Below are positions 9,469 to 16,870 of a stretch of 43,865 nucleotides of DNA, one piece after another. The notes below the pieces were generated by a model. The model was not told the origin of the DNA. It saw nothing but the letters and a program-made list of their open reading frames with translations, and searched no databases. Position 1 is the stretch's first letter. Every line of letters begins with the position of its first letter. Made by a program: the position numbers and the translations under genes. The DNA is from an uncultured Verrucomicrobia subdivision 3 bacterium (lineage in GTDB: Bacteria; Verrucomicrobiota; Verrucomicrobiia; Limisphaerales; UBA11358): the NCBI GenBank assembly GCA_903835255.1, contig CAILMI010000042.1, positions 1-43,865 of the forward strand. Reading direction: 5' to 3'.

Positions 9469-9849
9469 ATTTCGATTCTAGTCAATAGAATCAATGCATT
9501 CCCAATTTGAAAGCATCCAAAAACCACTCGCCTTACTACGTAAACTTACTACATTCTCAAGATGATTTAAGATAGTCAGGATGGGCAAAATGGAGGGTGA
9601 AATCATTGTGCGCGACATTGGTTTGCTTTTTAGCCGCCAGATTATTTTCCACTAATGCAATTTTCGCCAACATCCTATTGCCTCTCTCCCCATTAAAATT
9701 AATAAACCCTCCCCGCTGCCCTGCGCCCCATTTAGAGCGGCAGGGCGATTTGAAGGGGCAATTTCCGGTAACCACGGCAAAGACCTCCCTAGCGGCTAAT
9801 TGAGACGTTTTAAATTACGTTCCTTGGAGACCCCGCGCTGCCAAACGTT
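9469..9849. other. Left end of element 1, no gene
   Basis: This 380-base stretch holds the left-end sequence shared with block 4 (9469-9496) and the paired arm-type sites at 9532-9552. Small open frames on both strands show no recognisable content and overlap each other, so I see no convincing gene. Confidence 0.6.
9532..9552 (+). promoter_or_regulatory. Left arm-type integrase sites of element 1
   Basis: CTTACTAC occurs at 9532-9539 and 9545-9552, 13 bases apart and 64 bases after the core. The same pair with the same spacing lies at 14409-14429 near the right end. This is the arrangement of arm-type sites bound by the N-terminal domain of lambda-like integrases. Confidence 0.75.
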
Positions 9850-10083
9850 TTATCTCTCCTCCGCCTCGGCGATGATCTTTTTCAAGGGCACGCCCAAAGC
9901 TGTTGCAATCGCTTTTGCTGTGTCTAGATTAGGGCTTCTTTCTTCACGTTCCAAAAGCCCAATGTAAGTTTGATGTAAACCAGCTTTTTTGGCTAATGCT
10001 GCACGACTCAAACTCAATTTTTCGCGGTGTTTCTTCACAACTCGCGAAAAAGCATCTGAAAAGTGTGATTGATACTTCTGCAT
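9850..10083 (-). CDS. XRE-family HTH transcriptional regulator
   Basis: The 77-residue protein is a single Cro/CI-type helix-turn-helix domain: LSRAALAKKAGLHQTYIGLL followed by EREERSPNLDTAKAIATALG. It resembles small phage or island repressors and would bind an operator in the element. It is divergent from the LamG gene, with about 100 bases between them (10084-10180), which would hold both promoters. Confidence 0.9.
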   Translation of the reverse strand: MQKYQSHFSDAFSRVVKKHREKLSLSRAALAKKAGLHQTYIGLLEREERSPNLDTAKAIATALGVPLKKIIAEAEER

Positions 10084-10180
10084 TCATAGAATTTTGCCTG
10101 CTAGCGGTTCAGAGCATCATAAGACAATTGTCTTGATTAAAATATGACAATGAAGGATTAATCCCATTGCAGATACCAAT

Positions 10181-11104
10181 ATGAAAACTACACTTAGGAT
10201 TTTAGCTGTTTTATTAACCGCCGGCGGCTTGTTGGGATTTGATGCCAGCGGCCAAAGCTGGATGACGAATGGGCTGGTGGCGTATTATCCGTTTAACGGG
10301 AATGCCAATGATGCGGCGGGGACAAATAATGGTGTTGTTAATGGAGCAACATTAACGACAAATCGATTTGGGATTTCAAATTCGGCGTATTACTTTAATG
10401 GAACAAACAATTATATTGAATTAGCCTCGTCTACTAACGTATTTGGATCGAAAGATTATTCAATTAGTTTGTGGTTCAATTCTCTTGCGCTACCAAATTT
10501 TAGCATTCCATCGCAAGCGGCTTGTTGTTTAATCTCCAAGGGACAAAATAACTTTGAGCTTTTAACGGGATCTTCAACCTCCGCATTGGGGATGCACTTT
10601 TTGCCTAGATCTGCGAGTGGGAATGATTGGAACACACCGGCATCCACTTACCAAACAAATGTTTGGCAAAATGTAATTGCAATTTACAAACCCTCTACAA
10701 CAAACGTTTATGTCTTTTTAAACGGAAGCAATCTTATCTTGTCAGGCCCAAGCTTAACGCCTATTGGATTGGACAAAACGAATTCAGCTAGATTGGGTTT
10801 TAGAACTGATGGGACGCTGCCTTTTAAAGGGTCAATAAGTTCGGTCCGGATCTACAACCGTGCCCTTTCCACAAGTGAAGTTTCCCAGTTATACGCAACT
10901 GAATCGATGCCGCCGAATCTCGGGATCACATACTTTAGCAATGCTCCTGTTGTCATTCACCCCACAATTACTGGTTCTGGGGGGACTCTCATGATGGCCA
11001 CAAATCTGAACTCTCCGAGTTGGGTTCCGGTCACCAATTATGTACCGTTCACCGGCTACCAGATTCTCAGCGCCCCAACCAACGCTTTCTTCAAATTGCA
11101 GTAA
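10181..11104 (+). CDS. Secreted LamG/concanavalin-A-like domain protein
   Basis: This 307-residue protein has a signal peptide (MKTTLRILAVLLTAGGLLG, cleavage near ASGQS). A LamG-like jelly roll follows at about 30-240: GLVAYYPFNGNANDAAGTNN, an AYYFNGTNNYIEL segment, YSISLWFNS, and the closing SSVRIYNRALSTSEVSQLY. The C-terminal ~60 residues form a short beta-rich module ending in AFFKLQ, a type common at the end of secreted verrucomicrobial proteins. It probably binds a glycan outside the cell. It converges with the next gene, overlapping by 14 bases at the 3' ends. It is cargo of element 1. Confidence 0.85.
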   Translation: MKTTLRILAVLLTAGGLLGFDASGQSWMTNGLVAYYPFNGNANDAAGTNNGVVNGATLTTNRFGISNSAYYFNGTNNYIELASSTNVFGSKDYSISLWFNSLALPNFSIPSQAACCLISKGQNNFELLTGSSTSALGMHFLPRSASGNDWNTPASTYQTNVWQNVIAIYKPSTTNVYVFLNGSNLILSGPSLTPIGLDKTNSARLGFRTDGTLPFKGSISSVRIYNRALSTSEVSQLYATESMPPNLGITYFSNAPVVIHPTITGSGGTLMMATNLNSPSWVPVTNYVPFTGYQILSAPTNAFFKLQ

Positions 11105-11771
11105 AATTCTCAGCCTTGCGCAAAATAACGATATTAGAATTTGGATGTTTTAGCTGGAAACCTAGTCGCAAATAAAGTTTTACGAGTTTTGTGGTCCCAT
11201 CCTGTGTTTTTTTGCTCCTCCAGTCTCCAGGATTTTTGAGGTTTGTTCTCAGGGGAAATTGATTTGTCATGGCTCGCCCCTGTATTGCAACAATCTTGAG
11301 CTTTTCTGCGCCAAACAAGGTTTTAACAACTTGGCTAAGGAGAAAATGCTTGAGCTTGTAAAAATTGCCTTGGCAGGCTGGATCGCGCTTTAAAATAAGG
11401 ACGTGACATAAAAATCCCCCCTCGCTAGGGGTCAAACCAAAATCAAATTGGGCGGTGCCATCTTCTGATTCGAGCCTGTAAACTGGGCGCTTTCTGATTG
11501 TGTTATAATCCCCGCGCATTGTCGCAATTGTTTTGTAAATCCTTAGGTTCGTTCCGTTGCAACAAATCGAATCAAAAAGCTCTTTTTCAATTTCTTCTGT
11601 GAAAATTGATAAAGGGGTTGACGGAAAATTATAAAGGCAGTCGGGGATGGGAATTATTGTACCCAATGACTGATTTTCTTGATTGCCCCAATCAATTAAA
11701 GGGTTCGCACATCCTAATGATAAATTCGGCACACAATAACGATGAAAAACATCTCCTATACCAAGTCCCAT
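11091..11771 (-). CDS. Hypothetical protein, 226 residues
   Basis: I do not recognise a family. The protein is rich in Cys, Pro and aromatic residues near the N-terminus. The C-terminus, KLVKLYLRLGFQLK then a final beta strand NIVILRKA, resembles the end of GNAT acetyltransferases, but the acetyl-CoA motif is not visible, so this is only a hint. AT-rich codon use matches the rest of element 1. It lies downstream, on the same strand, of the hairpin-rich tract 11826-12235, whose predicted minus-strand promoter could also serve this gene. Confidence 0.55.
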   Translation of the reverse strand: MGLGIGDVFHRYCVPNLSLGCANPLIDWGNQENQSLGTIIPIPDCLYNFPSTPLSIFTEEIEKELFDSICCNGTNLRIYKTIATMRGDYNTIRKRPVYRLESEDGTAQFDFGLTPSEGGFLCHVLILKRDPACQGNFYKLKHFLLSQVVKTLFGAEKLKIVAIQGRAMTNQFPLRTNLKNPGDWRSKKTQDGTTKLVKLYLRLGFQLKHPNSNIVILRKAENFTAI

Positions 11772-11825
11772 ATCGGTTTAAATCTTCTTTTAATCCTGAA
11801 CCGGCAAAAGTTTGAAAATAAACAT

Positions 11826-12235
11826 CAATTTGCTGCGCAAATTGAAACATGGCTTTGCCATGTTTAATCTTCTGCCGCTTATCAAAACGCTCTTGATAAA
11901 CTTTTCCAACAGCCCATCAAGGCAAGGTTTCTCCCTGCTGAGAGAGTAAGCAGAACCTGTATTGGCTCGGAATACTGGTTGCCCGATTATTCCTTGAGTT
12001 CTGCAACTCGGCGAATTAACGCCAGCAACGGTCTGTGCTCCCCTGTAAGGTTAAACGCACACCTTGTTTCAGGATTTAAAAGGGTTCTAGCCCATACCTG
12101 AATCAGCTTGTTGTTTTAAATGAGTTCGGCGCGTCCTTGTTTCAGGAATTGACTGTTAATTCAATCCGCCATGTGTGCTGCTCGCAGCAATTTCTTTCCG
12201 TCTAACTCATGCTCGTACCTAACCAATTTTCGAGC
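11826..12235 (-). ncRNA. Candidate structured RNA (hairpin-dense tract)
   Basis: At least thirteen short inverted repeats are packed almost end to end. Examples, in plus coordinates: 11826-11833/11837-11844 (8 bp, 3-base loop), 11845-11853/11857-11865 (9 bp, 3-base loop), 11879-11885/11893-11899, 11925-11939/11949-11958 in two steps, 11959-11963/11971-11975, 11996-12000/12005-12009, 12010-12013/12020-12023, 12042-12051/12061-12073, 12074-12081/12114-12121, 12121-12126/12204-12209, 12146-12150/12158-12162, 12176-12180/12185-12189 and 12211-12215/12231-12235. CCTTGTTTCAGGA is repeated at 12062 and 12135. No reading frame explains it. Strand is assigned from a predicted promoter at 12241-12269. 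It does not resemble tmRNA, RNase P RNA or 6S RNA. It could also be a structured origin. Confidence 0.5.
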
Positions 12236-12240
12236 TACTT

Positions 12241-12269
12241 ATTATCTGTATTGCCGATCTTTTATCCAA
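12241..12269 (-). promoter_or_regulatory. Predicted promoter reading into the hairpin tract
   Basis: On the minus strand, TTGGAT (12264-12269) and GATAAT (12241-12246) are separated by 17 bases, giving a good -10 and a weak -35. Transcription would begin near 12234, exactly where the hairpin-rich tract begins. It lies just past the stop of the preceding minus-strand gene. Confidence 0.45.
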
Positions 12270-12274
12270 AATAT

Positions 12275-12553
12275 CTATATTCCTTCTGCTTTCTGCCACA
12301 TGGGCATTACTGCCCCGCCATTTCTTCTGCTGATTTTGTAATCACTTCTTTTTTTGATGTAGCCTGCATGCTGGAATTGCCTAAACATGGCCCCGCTGAA
12401 TTTTTTGATCAAACTGGGGGGCATTGATTCCTTTACTGCCATTGAATAAAACGAGTCACCCGAAAAGGCTTCATTTTTCCTAATCAAAGCAAACATGATA
12501 TTTTCGGCCACAAGCGCCCATTCACTAGCGGAATTTATAATTTCATTCATCAC
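12275..12553 (-). CDS. Small phage/island-type protein, 92 residues
   Basis: The pattern of a long N-terminal helical part followed by GAMFRQFQHAGYIKKRSDY and a short C-terminal stretch ending in VMPMW resembles a class of small phage proteins with a winged-helix-like end (generic form: G-x-hydrophobic-R-x-h-x-x-x-G-h-I). This is a family-level resemblance from memory, not a domain hit. The start may be 12553 or the next Met one codon on. Function is unknown; a role in element replication or regulation is possible. Confidence 0.6.
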   Translation of the reverse strand: MMNEIINSASEWALVAENIMFALIRKNEAFSGDSFYSMAVKESMPPSLIKKFSGAMFRQFQHAGYIKKRSDYKISRRNGGAVMPMWQKAEGI

Positions 12554-12571
12554 TCTTGATTACACATAAAT

Positions 12572-12754
12572 TTACCCAATCTGACCGATTAATTTGTTTT
12601 TGAAATCCCTTTTGTTGGCAGCTTTGCAGATAAATATATAAGTCACCCCCACACCCAATCTTAAGACGGCCAGCCACAAATAATTGATAAATATGGGGAT
12701 GGGGCTGGTTTGAGGGCAATTAGTGCATATCACAAAGAATACCCCCAAGGGCAC
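12572..12754 (-). CDS. Possible small membrane protein, 60 residues
   Basis: This short frame has a hydrophobic N-terminal part and a second hydrophobic segment (YLWLAVLRLGVGVTYIFICK), then a basic tail. It lies upstream of the 92-residue gene on the same strand. I cannot assign a function, and it may be a chance frame in AT-rich DNA. Confidence 0.25.
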   Translation of the reverse strand: MPLGVFFVICTNCPQTSPIPIFINYLWLAVLRLGVGVTYIFICKAANKRDFKNKLIGQIG

Positions 12755-12984
12755 AGATCCAAATATTGCCGCCTATCAATGAGCTGTTTGTTAACTGCAT
12801 ACATTAAAAATTAAATTTAATTAATGGCTCGTAAATTTGCCAAAAAACGTCAATAAAAACCTGTGATAAATAGAAATTAATCGGGGATTAGAAACTCTAT
12901 AACTAACTAATAATAAAGTAATTATGAATGAATTAGTTTGACTTTTTCCTTGATTAAAAGTGAAAAGTCTGGCATGATGGGAGA

Positions 12985-13263
12985 ATGGAAAATATATCTT
13001 TAATCAATAACCAAAAGACATTTGCAGAAATTAGGCCTGCCGATATAAGTGAAATTAGGCCGGAATTTGGTACGACTGCCGACGTTAGGAAATACTACGG
13101 CATCAAAAGGGGTACGCTCTACAATTTGCATAAGTGCGGTAAGGTGCGCGGGAAAGTCTTGCGCGTCACTGGTGAATTCAAAGGCGTAAGAATATGGGAC
13201 ATGTCGAGCATCCGCGATTTTATTTTATCACAGGGTGAAGAATTACTAGCACTTGCTGCTTAG
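12985..13263 (+). CDS. Small DNA-binding protein, possible excisionase
   Basis: The 92-residue protein has a compact HTH-like region in its middle: FGTTADVRKYYGIKRGTLYN, then a wing KVRGKVLRVTGEFKGVRIWD, then DMSSIRDFILSQ. The layout is like AlpA/MerR-type excisionases and small phage regulators. GGGAG lies 4-8 bases before the ATG as ribosome-binding site. Its end overlaps the integrase stop by 4 bases, tail to tail. Position beside the integrase supports a role as recombination directionality factor; this is inferred. Confidence 0.65.
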   Translation: MENISLINNQKTFAEIRPADISEIRPEFGTTADVRKYYGIKRGTLYNLHKCGKVRGKVLRVTGEFKGVRIWDMSSIRDFILSQGEELLALAA

Positions 13264-14405
13264 TTAGCTATTTTTGGCAAATTCAAACTTGGCAGATTTT
13301 TCATTGCGCTGCGCAAATTGTCCAAATCTAAGTGGGTATAATCTGAGTTCACTGCCTTTGTTGTCTGTCCAATCAGAGCCATACGAGTCTCTTGGTTGAC
13401 GCCGTTATTTGCCAGCAATGTATTTGTCGTATGCCGTAAACTGTGAAATGACAACTTGCTAAAATTACGTTTGCCCTGCCCTTTTTCCGTCTGCGGGTCA
13501 ACACCGGCTTCAACCATGATTCTCTTGAAGGATTCACTCAATCCGCTCTTGCCTCTGGTTTCCTTGCTGGCGAGTGACGGCGTAATAAATGGATTCGTGC
13601 TATCGGTTGAGGCGATGCCTTGAAGGTATTCATCAAACTCCGCCACAATCGGCATGATAACCCGCTTCTTGTGTTTGCTCTCAATGTAATCAATGACTCC
13701 CTTGCTGAAATTCACATTGCTCCACTTCATCGAAGCGCAATCAGATAGCCTTGCACCAGTAAAGTAACCAAACAAAATCGTGGATTTCCATTCTCCCTTT
13801 GCCGATGAAAAAATTTTTAAGACTTGCTCAGGCGTGAATTCCATCCGTACCGACGAAACTACATTGATGGGCCGCAGCGCTAGAGCTTTTTCAAAGGGAT
13901 TGTGATCAATAAAGCCAAGCCGTCTTGCCAGATTAAAGACCGAACTCAAAATTTTGGCGTCAGTGCGAATTGTCTTGGTTGCAAGTTTTTGTGCTTCGCG
14001 GCTTTTAATGAAGCTTGCGGCGTCTCTGTGACTAACTTTTGACAGTAGCATCGCCGACTTCTTACCAAGATGCTTCAAAAAAACGTCAACAACGTGAGCG
14101 TAGCGTTCCTGCGTTCCTTCATTTACCTTGCCCTTCAACCATTCCCGCATGAAATGTTCAACCGTATCGCCGTGCATCTGGTCTTCACCGTGACGCTCTA
14201 AAATGTCGTTGAGTGTTCTCCGCGCTGCCGATTCTATGAACCGGCCCGCCTTGGCGTCTTGTTCCGCCTTCTCAAATTCGTTGGCTATGCGTTGCGCCTC
14301 TTTTTTGTCAGCCGTGCCGGTGCTACGATTGGTGCGGGAGCCGCTTGAAAGCGTGAAAACGGCAATCCAGTTTTTGCAGTCCTTTTTGCGAGTTAGTGAA
14401 GCCAT
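13260..14405 (-). CDS. int: Tyrosine recombinase (integrase) of element 1
   Basis: The 381-residue protein has an N-terminal arm-binding-like part (about 1-60), a SAM-like core-binding domain (about 75-165) and the catalytic domain. Catalytic residues visible: Arg in TGARLSDC, Lys near KHKKRVIMP, His and Arg in FHSLRHT, and the nucleophile Tyr in SDYTHLD. The usual second His/Trp position, nine residues before the Tyr, is Gln (IGQTT), a tolerated variation in some integrases. The start at 14405 (MASLTRKKD) is preferred; the frame is open further up but that part overlaps the arm sites at 14409-14429. The gene is about 100 bases from the right junction and reads inward, as in other tRNA-borne islands. 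Confidence 0.93.
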   Translation of the reverse strand: MASLTRKKDCKNWIAVFTLSSGSRTNRSTGTADKKEAQRIANEFEKAEQDAKAGRFIESAARRTLNDILERHGEDQMHGDTVEHFMREWLKGKVNEGTQERYAHVVDVFLKHLGKKSAMLLSKVSHRDAASFIKSREAQKLATKTIRTDAKILSSVFNLARRLGFIDHNPFEKALALRPINVVSSVRMEFTPEQVLKIFSSAKGEWKSTILFGYFTGARLSDCASMKWSNVNFSKGVIDYIESKHKKRVIMPIVAEFDEYLQGIASTDSTNPFITPSLASKETRGKSGLSESFKRIMVEAGVDPQTEKGQGKRNFSKLSFHSLRHTTNTLLANNGVNQETRMALIGQTTKAVNSDYTHLDLDNLRSAMKNLPSLNLPKIAN

Positions 14406-14408
14406 ATA

Positions 14409-14429
14409 CTTACTACCAAAACTTACTAC
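14409..14429 (+). promoter_or_regulatory. Right arm-type sites of element 1
   Basis: CTTACTAC occurs at 14409-14416 and 14422-14429, 13 bases apart, identical in sequence and spacing to the pair at 9532-9552. The sites lie directly upstream of the integrase start, so integrase binding could also repress its own gene. Confidence 0.75.
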
Positions 14430-14502
14430 AGTCAGGACGGTCAGGCAAGGCAAATAAGTCATTAAATAAGTATAAAAACGGCATTTATAACAAGGGGTAG
14501 AA

Positions 14503-14532
14503 ACGAGGGTTCGATTCCCTTCACCCGCTCCA
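14503..14532 (+). repeat. att core copy B
   Basis: This copy is identical over 30 bases to the tRNA-Gly 3' end at 9439-9468 and in the same orientation. The bases before it differ from the tRNA (aa versus ag), so only the 3' part of the tRNA is present. It is the right junction of element 1 and the left junction of block 2. Confidence 0.95.
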
Positions 14533-14593
14533 CTTCTAATTCGCTAGCAAATAAGAGGTTTATTGAGTTTTAACTCCCCCAAAAAGCAAAAAT

Positions 14594-14612
14594 GCATAAC
14601 AAACGCATAACA
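14594..14612 (+). repeat. Paired arm-like repeats after core B
   Basis: GCATAACA occurs at 14594-14601 and 14605-14612, 11 bases apart, 62 bases after the core. Position matches the arm-type pair of element 1, but the sequence differs, suggesting a different integrase. Confidence 0.55.
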
Positions 14613-15069
14613 GACGTTCCTGTAGTTGTGTTGGTTTTGCTGGTCATTGTGGTCGCGCGCGCTGATAGCGAAAGGCCAGCCGTCCGTGAGCACCGTAAAC
14701 CGATGATGGCTGGCCGGGAGCTGGCGTCGCGGTGGCTTTAGCCGCTGCCGCCAGCATGAGCGCCGGCGTCCGCGCGCGGGAAATGATCATCGTAAATGGA
14801 GACCGTGAATTTGCCGCGCGATTCGTCATTGTTGAGCGCAGCGAACAAACTTCCTGTTGAGCACCGCGAACTGATTAACTTTTCGAGATTTGGCAATTCA
14901 CGCTTTGTTGATTATGGCTTCGCGAAAATCTGGCGCTGTCCCTTCCACTCACAATGACAATGTTAAATTCACCGGTTTCACCTGCACGAAAAGTTGTCTG
15001 CTTGTGCCTGGTTTCAATATTCAAAATGAATTTGATCGATGGCGTTCCGGAATGGGGATGAGAGTTTTG

Positions 15070-15096
15070 CCCCCCCATGTTTTACGGGGTAGAGCC
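15070..15096 (+). repeat. Dispersed GC-rich repeat, copy 1
   Basis: A C-run followed by ATGTTTTACGGGGTAGAG. Related sequence lies at 25534-25570 and 36529-36574. All three are between genes. It resembles a REP-like intergenic repeat; function is unknown. Confidence 0.5.
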
Positions 15097-15172
15097 ATTG
15101 GCGGAAAAGGCTATGCTAATCATCAAAACAACCGCAGCCCGTCACAAGCGACGGCTCAACATCATCATAATT

Positions 15173-16003
15173 ATGAAAAATATGAATTCGCTAATGAAAA
15201 CAGGAACTGGACGCTGGATGCCATCCGCCAAACGAAGCCCAGCCAAAGGGTTCACCCTGATCGAACTGCTGGTAGTCATCGCGATCATCGCGATTCTGGC
15301 GGCCATGCTGTTGCCGGCCCTGGCCAGCGCCAAGGAGCGGGCCAAACGAATTTCTTGCGTGAACAATCTCCGGCAGATCGGCCTCGGCATGAATATCTAC
15401 GCCGGTGATAACAATGACAAAGTTTTGGAGGCGCGTTCAGCGGCGGGCACGGCCAGCGCATCGGTTATGGGCAAATACAATCAGCATGCCATCAATCCGC
15501 CACAGGCGAACTTGGCTAAAGATGTCGGTCTGGATGCGACTCAGACGAATACCGCCGGAATTTGGGCTTGTCCGAGTCTAGGGATTGGCAGCGTGCTTTA
15601 CAACGCCGCGGTTCCTCAATGGAATGTTGGTTATCAGTATATGGGTGGCATCTATTGGTGGTATAATGTGGCCAATTCCTCGGGAACGGCTTCAGCCAGT
15701 CCGACCAAGCTGAGCAGGGGCAAACCTTCGTGGGTGCTCGCGGCCGATTTGGTCTGCAAAGATGGCACTGCCACTGGAAATCCTTGGGCGTCGGTTAGTG
15801 GCGTCAATAAAGTCGCACATCAACGGTCAGGGGCGCCCTACCCGGACGGAGCCAATGAAGTGATGGTGGACGGGTCCGCCACCTGGTTTAAGTGGGAAAA
15901 GCTGTTACAACTGAACACCTATGACACCGCCTCCCGTCTCTTTTATTTCTATCAAGAGGATCTGGGGCAGATGAGTCCAGCGGGATTGGCCATCAAGCCG
16001 TGA
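15173..16003 (+). CDS. Prepilin-type (type II secretion-like) pseudopilin
   Basis: The 276-residue protein has a prepilin signal: a basic leader ending in KG, then [20 protein letters not shown], the hydrophobic helix, and a conserved [20 protein letters not shown] segment. The C-terminal domain carries the aspartate/tryptophan-rich features of the large verrucomicrobial and planctomycetal pseudopilin family, including the end motif H-x-G-x-x-N with DGS ([14 protein letters not shown]). It would be cleaved by a prepilin peptidase and sit in the inner membrane or envelope. The ATG at 15173 gives a 25-residue leader; one at 15182 is also possible. It overlaps the esterase gene by 4 bases (GTGA), so the two are translationally coupled. 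Confidence 0.9.
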   Translation: MKNMNSLMKTGTGRWMPSAKRSPAKGFTLIELLVVIAIIAILAAMLLPALASAKERAKRISCVNNLRQIGLGMNIYAGDNNDKVLEARSAAGTASASVMGKYNQHAINPPQANLAKDVGLDATQTNTAGIWACPSLGIGSVLYNAAVPQWNVGYQYMGGIYWWYNVANSSGTASASPTKLSRGKPSWVLAADLVCKDGTATGNPWASVSGVNKVAHQRSGAPYPDGANEVMVDGSATWFKWEKLLQLNTYDTASRLFYFYQEDLGQMSPAGLAIKP

Positions 16004-16791
16004 AATCGTTGTTTGCCAGCTTGGCCAGCTTAATGTTGTTGGCCTCAGCGTTCGTGGCGCCGTCCGCGGAAGTTTCAAAGTCCGATTCGCAGCCCGATCC
16101 AGATTTTCAGCTCTACCTCCTGATCGGCCAGTCAAACATGGCCGGCCGCGGAACGGTGGATGACGAGAGTAAGCAAACGTGGCCGCGGGTTGAAATGCTC
16201 GCCAAGGATCTGACGTGGAAACCCGCCACCGATCCGCTGCACTTCGACAAGCCTGCCGCCGCCGGCGTTGGTCCGGGATTGGAGTTTGGCAAGAAGATGG
16301 CGGAGGCGAATCCCAAGGTGCGCATTGGCTTGATTCCTTGCGCGGTCGGCGGGACATCCATCAAGGTCTGGGTGCCGGGTGCGGCAGACCAGGATACGAA
16401 GACCCATCCCTACGACGACATGCTCCAGCGCGTCCGTGCGGCACAAAAAGCTGGCGTTTTGAAGGGTATCATTTGGCACCAAGGTGAAGCGGATCGCAAT
16501 GCCAGCGATGCCTATGGCCGGGAGCTGACCGACTTAATCACCTTGCTGCGCAAAGATCTCAAGGTGCCGAATCTGCTATTCATCGCCGGCGAACTTCCGA
16601 GTTTTAATACCAATAACGCTGCCGCCACGAAACGGTTCAACGCGGTGGTTCAGGGCCTGAAGGAAAAAAACTACGCCTGCGTTTCCGCCGAGGGACTGCA
16701 TCACAAGGGCGACGGTTTGCACTGCGATGCCGAATCCGCGCGAATTTTGGGCCGCCGTTATGCTGAGAAAATGATCGAGTTGCAAAAGTAG
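16000..16791 (+). CDS. Secreted CE6-like acetylesterase (SASA domain)
   Basis: This 263-residue protein starts with GTG inside the stop of the previous gene. A signal peptide ([20 protein letters not shown]) precedes the esterase domain. The motifs of the sialate-O-acetylesterase/CE6 group are clear: [12 protein letters not shown] with the nucleophile Ser, [11 protein letters not shown], the [10 protein letters not shown] block, and the [19 protein letters not shown] end with Asp and His. In this context it probably removes acetyl groups from xylan; this is inferred from the GH39 and xylose isomerase genes next to it. Confidence 0.9.
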   Translation: MKSLFASLASLMLLASAFVAPSAEVSKSDSQPDPDFQLYLLIGQSNMAGRGTVDDESKQTWPRVEMLAKDLTWKPATDPLHFDKPAAAGVGPGLEFGKKMAEANPKVRIGLIPCAVGGTSIKVWVPGAADQDTKTHPYDDMLQRVRAAQKAGVLKGIIWHQGEADRNASDAYGRELTDLITLLRKDLKVPNLLFIAGELPSFNTNNAAATKRFNAVVQGLKEKNYACVSAEGLHHKGDGLHCDAESARILGRRYAEKMIELQK

Positions 16792-16870
16792 CGGCTGGAC
16801 GGGATGGCGGTTTTGTCAACTCAGTGAAAACGGCGGGAATCAACCGCAATGAGGCTGTCATTTAATTGTC

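Larger units (their letters stand above)
9469..14532. mobile_element. Integrative element 1 in tRNA-Gly (5.06 kb)
   Basis: The block is bounded by the tRNA 3' end at 9439-9468 and an identical 30-base copy at 14503-14532. A tyrosine integrase sits next to the right junction, a small DNA-binding protein (possible excisionase) meets it tail to tail, and arm-type repeats (CTTACTAC twice, 13 bases apart) occur near both ends. The DNA is much more AT-rich than glnD. Cargo is an XRE regulator, a LamG secreted protein, two small proteins and a hairpin-rich tract. It looks intact and potentially mobile; this is inferred. Confidence 0.88.
14533..15172. other. Left end of block 2, no gene seen
   Basis: This 640-base stretch holds paired repeats at 14594-14612 and a dispersed GC-rich repeat at 15070-15096. 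Short frames on both strands show no recognisable content. A loosely repeated phrase beginning TGAGCACCG occurs twice between 14685 and 14880 without obvious meaning. Confidence 0.5.

Noticed and set aside
11820-12240. Hairpin tract as tmRNA, RNase P RNA, 6S RNA or a retron
   Set aside because: No tRNA-like ends or tag frame, none of the conserved RNase P blocks, too long for 6S RNA, and no reverse transcriptase gene nearby.
14594-14612. GCATAACA repeats as replication iterons
   Set aside because: Only two units, no replication protein nearby, and the position relative to the core fits arm-type sites better.
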